Shown: positions 5,356 through 7,159 of the stretch, in pieces
How the letters are laid out: every line of letters begins with the position of its first letter
Position numbering within the stretch: the first letter of the stretch is position 1
Source of the DNA: Pseudomonadota bacterium
GTDB lineage: Bacteria > Pseudomonadota > Gammaproteobacteria > Burkholderiales > Thiobacillaceae
Direction of reading: 5' to 3'
Length of the DNA stretch: 7,159 bases
Assembly (NCBI GenBank): GCA_021847385.1
Contig: JAJZTV010000103.1
Coordinates: forward strand, 1 to 7,159
Notes under the pieces: model-generated
What the model saw: only the letters and a program-made list of their open reading frames with translations
Told to the model about the DNA's origin: nothing
The model's database searches: none
Position numbers and translations under genes: made by a program

Positions 5356-5823
5356 GTGCAAGAACTCGGCCTAGCCCAACTCGATGCCCGCCTGCGCGGC
5401 TTGGTCGACGCCGCCGCGCAGGCCAGGCAACGGGCGTACAGCCCGTATTCCGGCGTGCGCGTGGGGGCGGCCCTGCTGGCACGCGACGGCACGGTGATCC
5501 CCGGTGCCAATCTGGAGAGCGCCTCCTACGGCCTGACCCTGTGCGCCGAACGTGCCGCGCTGGCGGCGGCCAACACCCAGGGCCAGCGCGATTTCGAGGC
5601 GGTGGCGGTGGTCGCCGACGGCACCGGCCTCGCCCCCGGCGCCATCCTGCCGCCCTGCGGCGCCTGCCGCCAGTTGCTGTACGAGGCGGCCAGCGATGCC
5701 GGGCACGACATCGTCGTGATCCTGGTTTCGGCCGACGGCCAGCGCGTCGTGCTCAGCTCGGTGTATGAACTGCTGCCGCTGGCCATGGGCCGGCACGACT
5801 TATCGTCTCCTTGGCAAGGGTAA
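5356..5823 (+). CDS. cdd: Cytidine deaminase
   Basis: This 155-residue enzyme deaminates cytidine and deoxycytidine to uridine and deoxyuridine in pyrimidine salvage; the short form is usually a homotetramer with one zinc per subunit. Visible signatures are the substrate-binding YSPYSGVRVGAAL (28-40) and GANLESASYGLTLCAER, holding N52, E54, zinc ligand C63 and catalytic E65. PPCGACRQLL follows, with zinc ligands C101 and C104. The ending ELLPLAMG is also family-like. GTG 5356 is the best start: it gives a normal N-terminal helix before YSPYS, and no in-frame ATG lies nearby. The frame continues upstream to 5146, but only as a shadow of the preceding gene. The weak Shine-Dalgarno and the 7-base gap after the membrane-protein stop suggest translational coupling. 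Confidence 0.95.
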   Translation: MQELGLAQLDARLRGLVDAAAQARQRAYSPYSGVRVGAALLARDGTVIPGANLESASYGLTLCAERAALAAANTQGQRDFEAVAVVADGTGLAPGAILPPCGACRQLLYEAASDAGHDIVVILVSADGQRVVLSSVYELLPLAMGRHDLSSPWQG

Positions 5824-5891
5824 CCGGGCTGTGCGTTGTCGGGCCGTTGAGCGGCCTCGCCGGCGGGCCGCCGTATAGCCGACAGGCCCGG
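5824..5891. terminator. Structured convergent junction, possible bidirectional terminator
   Basis: These 68 bases separate the convergent cdd and TusA-like genes. CCGGGC (5824-5829) can pair with GCCCGG (5886-5891), and TGTCGG (5837-5842) with CCGACA (5879-5884). Inside are two small hairpins, GCCG/CGGC (5843-5846, 5852-5855) and CGGCG/CGCCG (5861-5865, 5869-5873). There is no T-run on either strand, so a classic Rho-independent terminator is not supported; folding alone suggests the role. Confidence 0.35.
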
Positions 5892-6134
5892 TCAGTAGGG
5901 CTTGCTGCCCTTGCGGATGTAGATCGCGATGTCCTGCCCTTGCGGCTTGGCATCGACGAACTCATGGCCGGACTGGCGGCAGTAGGCGCGGAAGTTGCGC
6001 GGCGAACCGGGGTCGGAGGTCAGAACGCAGATCGTATCGCCTGGGCCGAGCCGCTTTAGTTGGTGATAGATATCGATGACGGGCAAAGGGCAAACCTTGC
6101 CGCGAACGTCCAGAACATCGTGCATGACCTTCAT
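5892..6134 (-). CDS. TusA-family sulfur carrier / sulfurtransferase
   Basis: This 80-residue cytoplasmic protein has the TusA fold signature. In family members the cysteine of the CPxP motif carries a persulfide for tRNA thiolation, molybdenum cofactor work or sulfur oxidation. Here the motif is VRGKVCPLPVI with C15. The second half SDPGSPRNFRAYCRQSGHE (40-58) matches the usual DPGS...FC...GHE segment of the family. The CPLP form differs from the CPEP of E. coli TusA as I remember it, so I do not assign the tusA role specifically. The start at 6134 has a strong Shine-Dalgarno, GAGGAG on the minus strand at 6141-6146, spacing 6. It is the last gene of a minus-strand set but is separated from the lipoprotein by 131 bases, so it may have its own promoter. 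Confidence 0.9.
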   Translation of the reverse strand: MKVMHDVLDVRGKVCPLPVIDIYHQLKRLGPGDTICVLTSDPGSPRNFRAYCRQSGHEFVDAKPQGQDIAIYIRKGSKPY

Positions 6135-6265
6135 GTCGACCTCCTCGGTTTTCTGTCGACGACCCTAAGGCGGTAGGGCCACATGCGTTCGCCTGGAAAC
6201 GATTCTCCTCGTTGTTCGTGTCGGATTTGTGTCAGCCGCTTGGCATCGCAGGCCGCCGAAAATGT

Positions 6266-6511
6266 TTATTGCTGGCTCAGGCAGCTCAACATGGTGAGGT
6301 TCTTGCACGTCGAATAGGGTATGCACCGTTCGAGTTCGCTGGGCGACGACGAGCCCGAGAGGTCGCATTCGCGCTGGGCGATGGGGCCGCATTGCTCGGC
6401 AACGCGGTTGAGGCAGCGGCTGTTGAGCTGGTCCTTGTTTTCGCAGGCGAGCAGAAGGCAGGTGCCAAGCAGCATGATCCGCGTGAACCTCGTTTTATTG
6501 GCTGGACGCAT
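6266..6511 (-). CDS. Cysteine-rich small lipoprotein, unknown function
   Basis: This 81-residue protein begins with a basic stretch, MRPANKTRFTR, and a hydrophobic core ending in the lipobox LLAC, giving lipidation at C23 with E24 after it. The mature part is only 59 residues and holds six further cysteines at 33, 41, 49, 63, 69 and 77. Their spacing is regular (8, 8, 14, 6, 8), compatible with three disulfides in the periplasm. I do not recognise the family. The ATG at 6511 has an excellent Shine-Dalgarno, AAGGAGGG on the minus strand at 6516-6523, which fixes the start. It lies 41 bases downstream of the rlmM stop, so read-through from rlmM is plausible. The lipobox, strong ribosome site and regular cysteines all argue for a real gene rather than a shadow. 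Confidence 0.82.
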   Translation of the reverse strand: MRPANKTRFTRIMLLGTCLLLACENKDQLNSRCLNRVAEQCGPIAQRECDLSGSSSPSELERCIPYSTCKNLTMLSCLSQQ

Positions 6512-6552
6512 CGATCCCTCCTTCTAGGCCCGCAACGTCGAGCCAGGCCGGT

Positions 6553-7158
6553 TTACTCTCGCCGCTCCAGATACCCCGTTACTTCTTCCCGGTCATGGTA
6601 GAGCTGCTTGAATCTTAGCCGATACGGCACCTTGGCCTTGCGCAGGGTGTCTTGGAGGGTGGCCTTGCAGCGCAGGAATTCCTCGTAGCGTTTTTTCATC
6701 GGCAGCTTCAGGTTGAAGATGCTGCGCCGGCACCAGCCCTCGGCCATCCATTTGGCGACCAGTTGGGCGATGCGCGCCGGCTGCTCGACCATGTCGCAGA
6801 CCATCCAGTCCACCGGCTTGACCGGGCGGTAGCGGAAGCCGTCGTCCTGCACGTGGGTCACGGCGTATTCGGCCATCAGCTTCTTGTCCATGCGGCCGTT
6901 GTCGACGGCGGTGACCTTGAGGCCGCGGCTGGCGAATTGCCAGGTCCAGCCACCGGGGGCGGCGCCGAGGTCGACCACGCGCAGGCCTTGCTTCAGGTAG
7001 CGCTGCTGGTCGTCGTGGTCGAGGAAGACGTGGAAGGCCTCGGCCAGCTTCATGGTCGAGCGGCTGGGCGCCTCGTGCGGAAAGCGCAGGCGCGGGATGC
7101 CCTGCGGCCAGGGCGAGGCGTTGTCCGGCTCGCTGGTGGCGAGCCAGGCGGTCTGCTT
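6553..7158 (-). CDS. rlmM: 23S rRNA 2'-O-ribose methyltransferase RlmM, C-terminal part, truncated by window edge
   Basis: These are the last 201 residues of RlmM, the SAM-dependent enzyme that methylates the 2'-OH of C2498 in 23S rRNA. The frame is open to the right edge, so the N-terminal THUMP-containing part lies outside; the ATG at 7053 is an internal methionine of the conserved APSRSTMKL. The partial product includes PWPQGIPRLRF and then the SAM-binding motif VVDLGAAPGGWTWQF. After these come VDNGRMDKKLM, WMVCDMVEQPA, IFNLKLPMKKRYEE and QLYHDREEVT. These carry the K-D-K-E residues expected of RrmJ-like 2'-O methyltransferases: K of STMKL, D of VCDM, K of NLKLPMKK and E of REEVT. It matches the E. 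coli protein closely as I recall it. The end, GYLERRE, is shorter than the E. coli tail. Confidence 0.96.
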   Translation of the reverse strand, partial: KQTAWLATSEPDNASPWPQGIPRLRFPHEAPSRSTMKLAEAFHVFLDHDDQQRYLKQGLRVVDLGAAPGGWTWQFASRGLKVTAVDNGRMDKKLMAEYAVTHVQDDGFRYRPVKPVDWMVCDMVEQPARIAQLVAKWMAEGWCRRSIFNLKLPMKKRYEEFLRCKATLQDTLRKAKVPYRLRFKQLYHDREEVTGYLERRE

Positions 7159-7159
7159 G

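Noticed and set aside
4878..5510. 210-codon open frame opposite the membrane protein and cdd
   Set aside because: It spans two plus-strand genes and their junction and has low-complexity composition.
6135..6160. Two GTCGAC palindromes flanking the ribosome site of the TusA-like gene as an operator
   Set aside because: Six-base palindromes are frequent in GC-rich DNA, and nothing else supports a regulator site.

Overview
The window looks like a chromosomal segment of a GC-rich proteobacterium, most likely beta- or gammaproteobacterial. The evidence is the glutamine-dependent nadE followed directly by a glnB-type PII gene, an RlmM of the enterobacterial type, and REP-like palindromes with a REP-associated tyrosine transposase (RAYT). 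I cannot place it to genus.

Layout. At 2-931 (+) is the C-terminal part of a glycogen/alpha-glucan phosphorylase, cut by the left edge. At 988-2595 (+) is nadE. At 2596-2799 is an intergenic region with two GC-rich hairpins and a short 8-bp direct-repeat array. At 2800-3138 (+) is glnB. From 3139 to about 4900 lies what looks like an accessory insert: a small two-helix membrane protein, a small lipoprotein that starts at TTG, a cluster of REP-like palindromes, the RAYT transposase, and more REP copies in the opposite orientation. Its first half is visibly richer in A/T than the flanking genes. At 4905-5348 (+) is a three-helix membrane protein of unknown function, followed 7 bases later by cytidine deaminase (5356-5823 +). 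Across a 68-bp structured convergent junction, the minus strand carries a TusA-family sulfur carrier (5892-6134), a cysteine-rich small lipoprotein (6266-6511) and the C-terminal part of rlmM (6553-7158), cut by the right edge.

How the parts relate. The housekeeping genes serve carbon storage, NAD synthesis, nitrogen signalling, pyrimidine salvage, sulfur transfer and 23S rRNA modification. They do not form one pathway. The most coherent non-housekeeping system is the RAYT with its own REP palindromes ('REPtron' arrangement). Forward REPs lie upstream of the transposase, inverted REPs directly before and after it, and a degenerate forward copy closes the block. This is a known class of system. 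What may be particular here is the paired architecture of the repeat unit and a compensatory base change in its second hairpin. I saw no CRISPR array, tRNA, rRNA or clear riboswitch. No stretch longer than about 300 bases lacks a gene.
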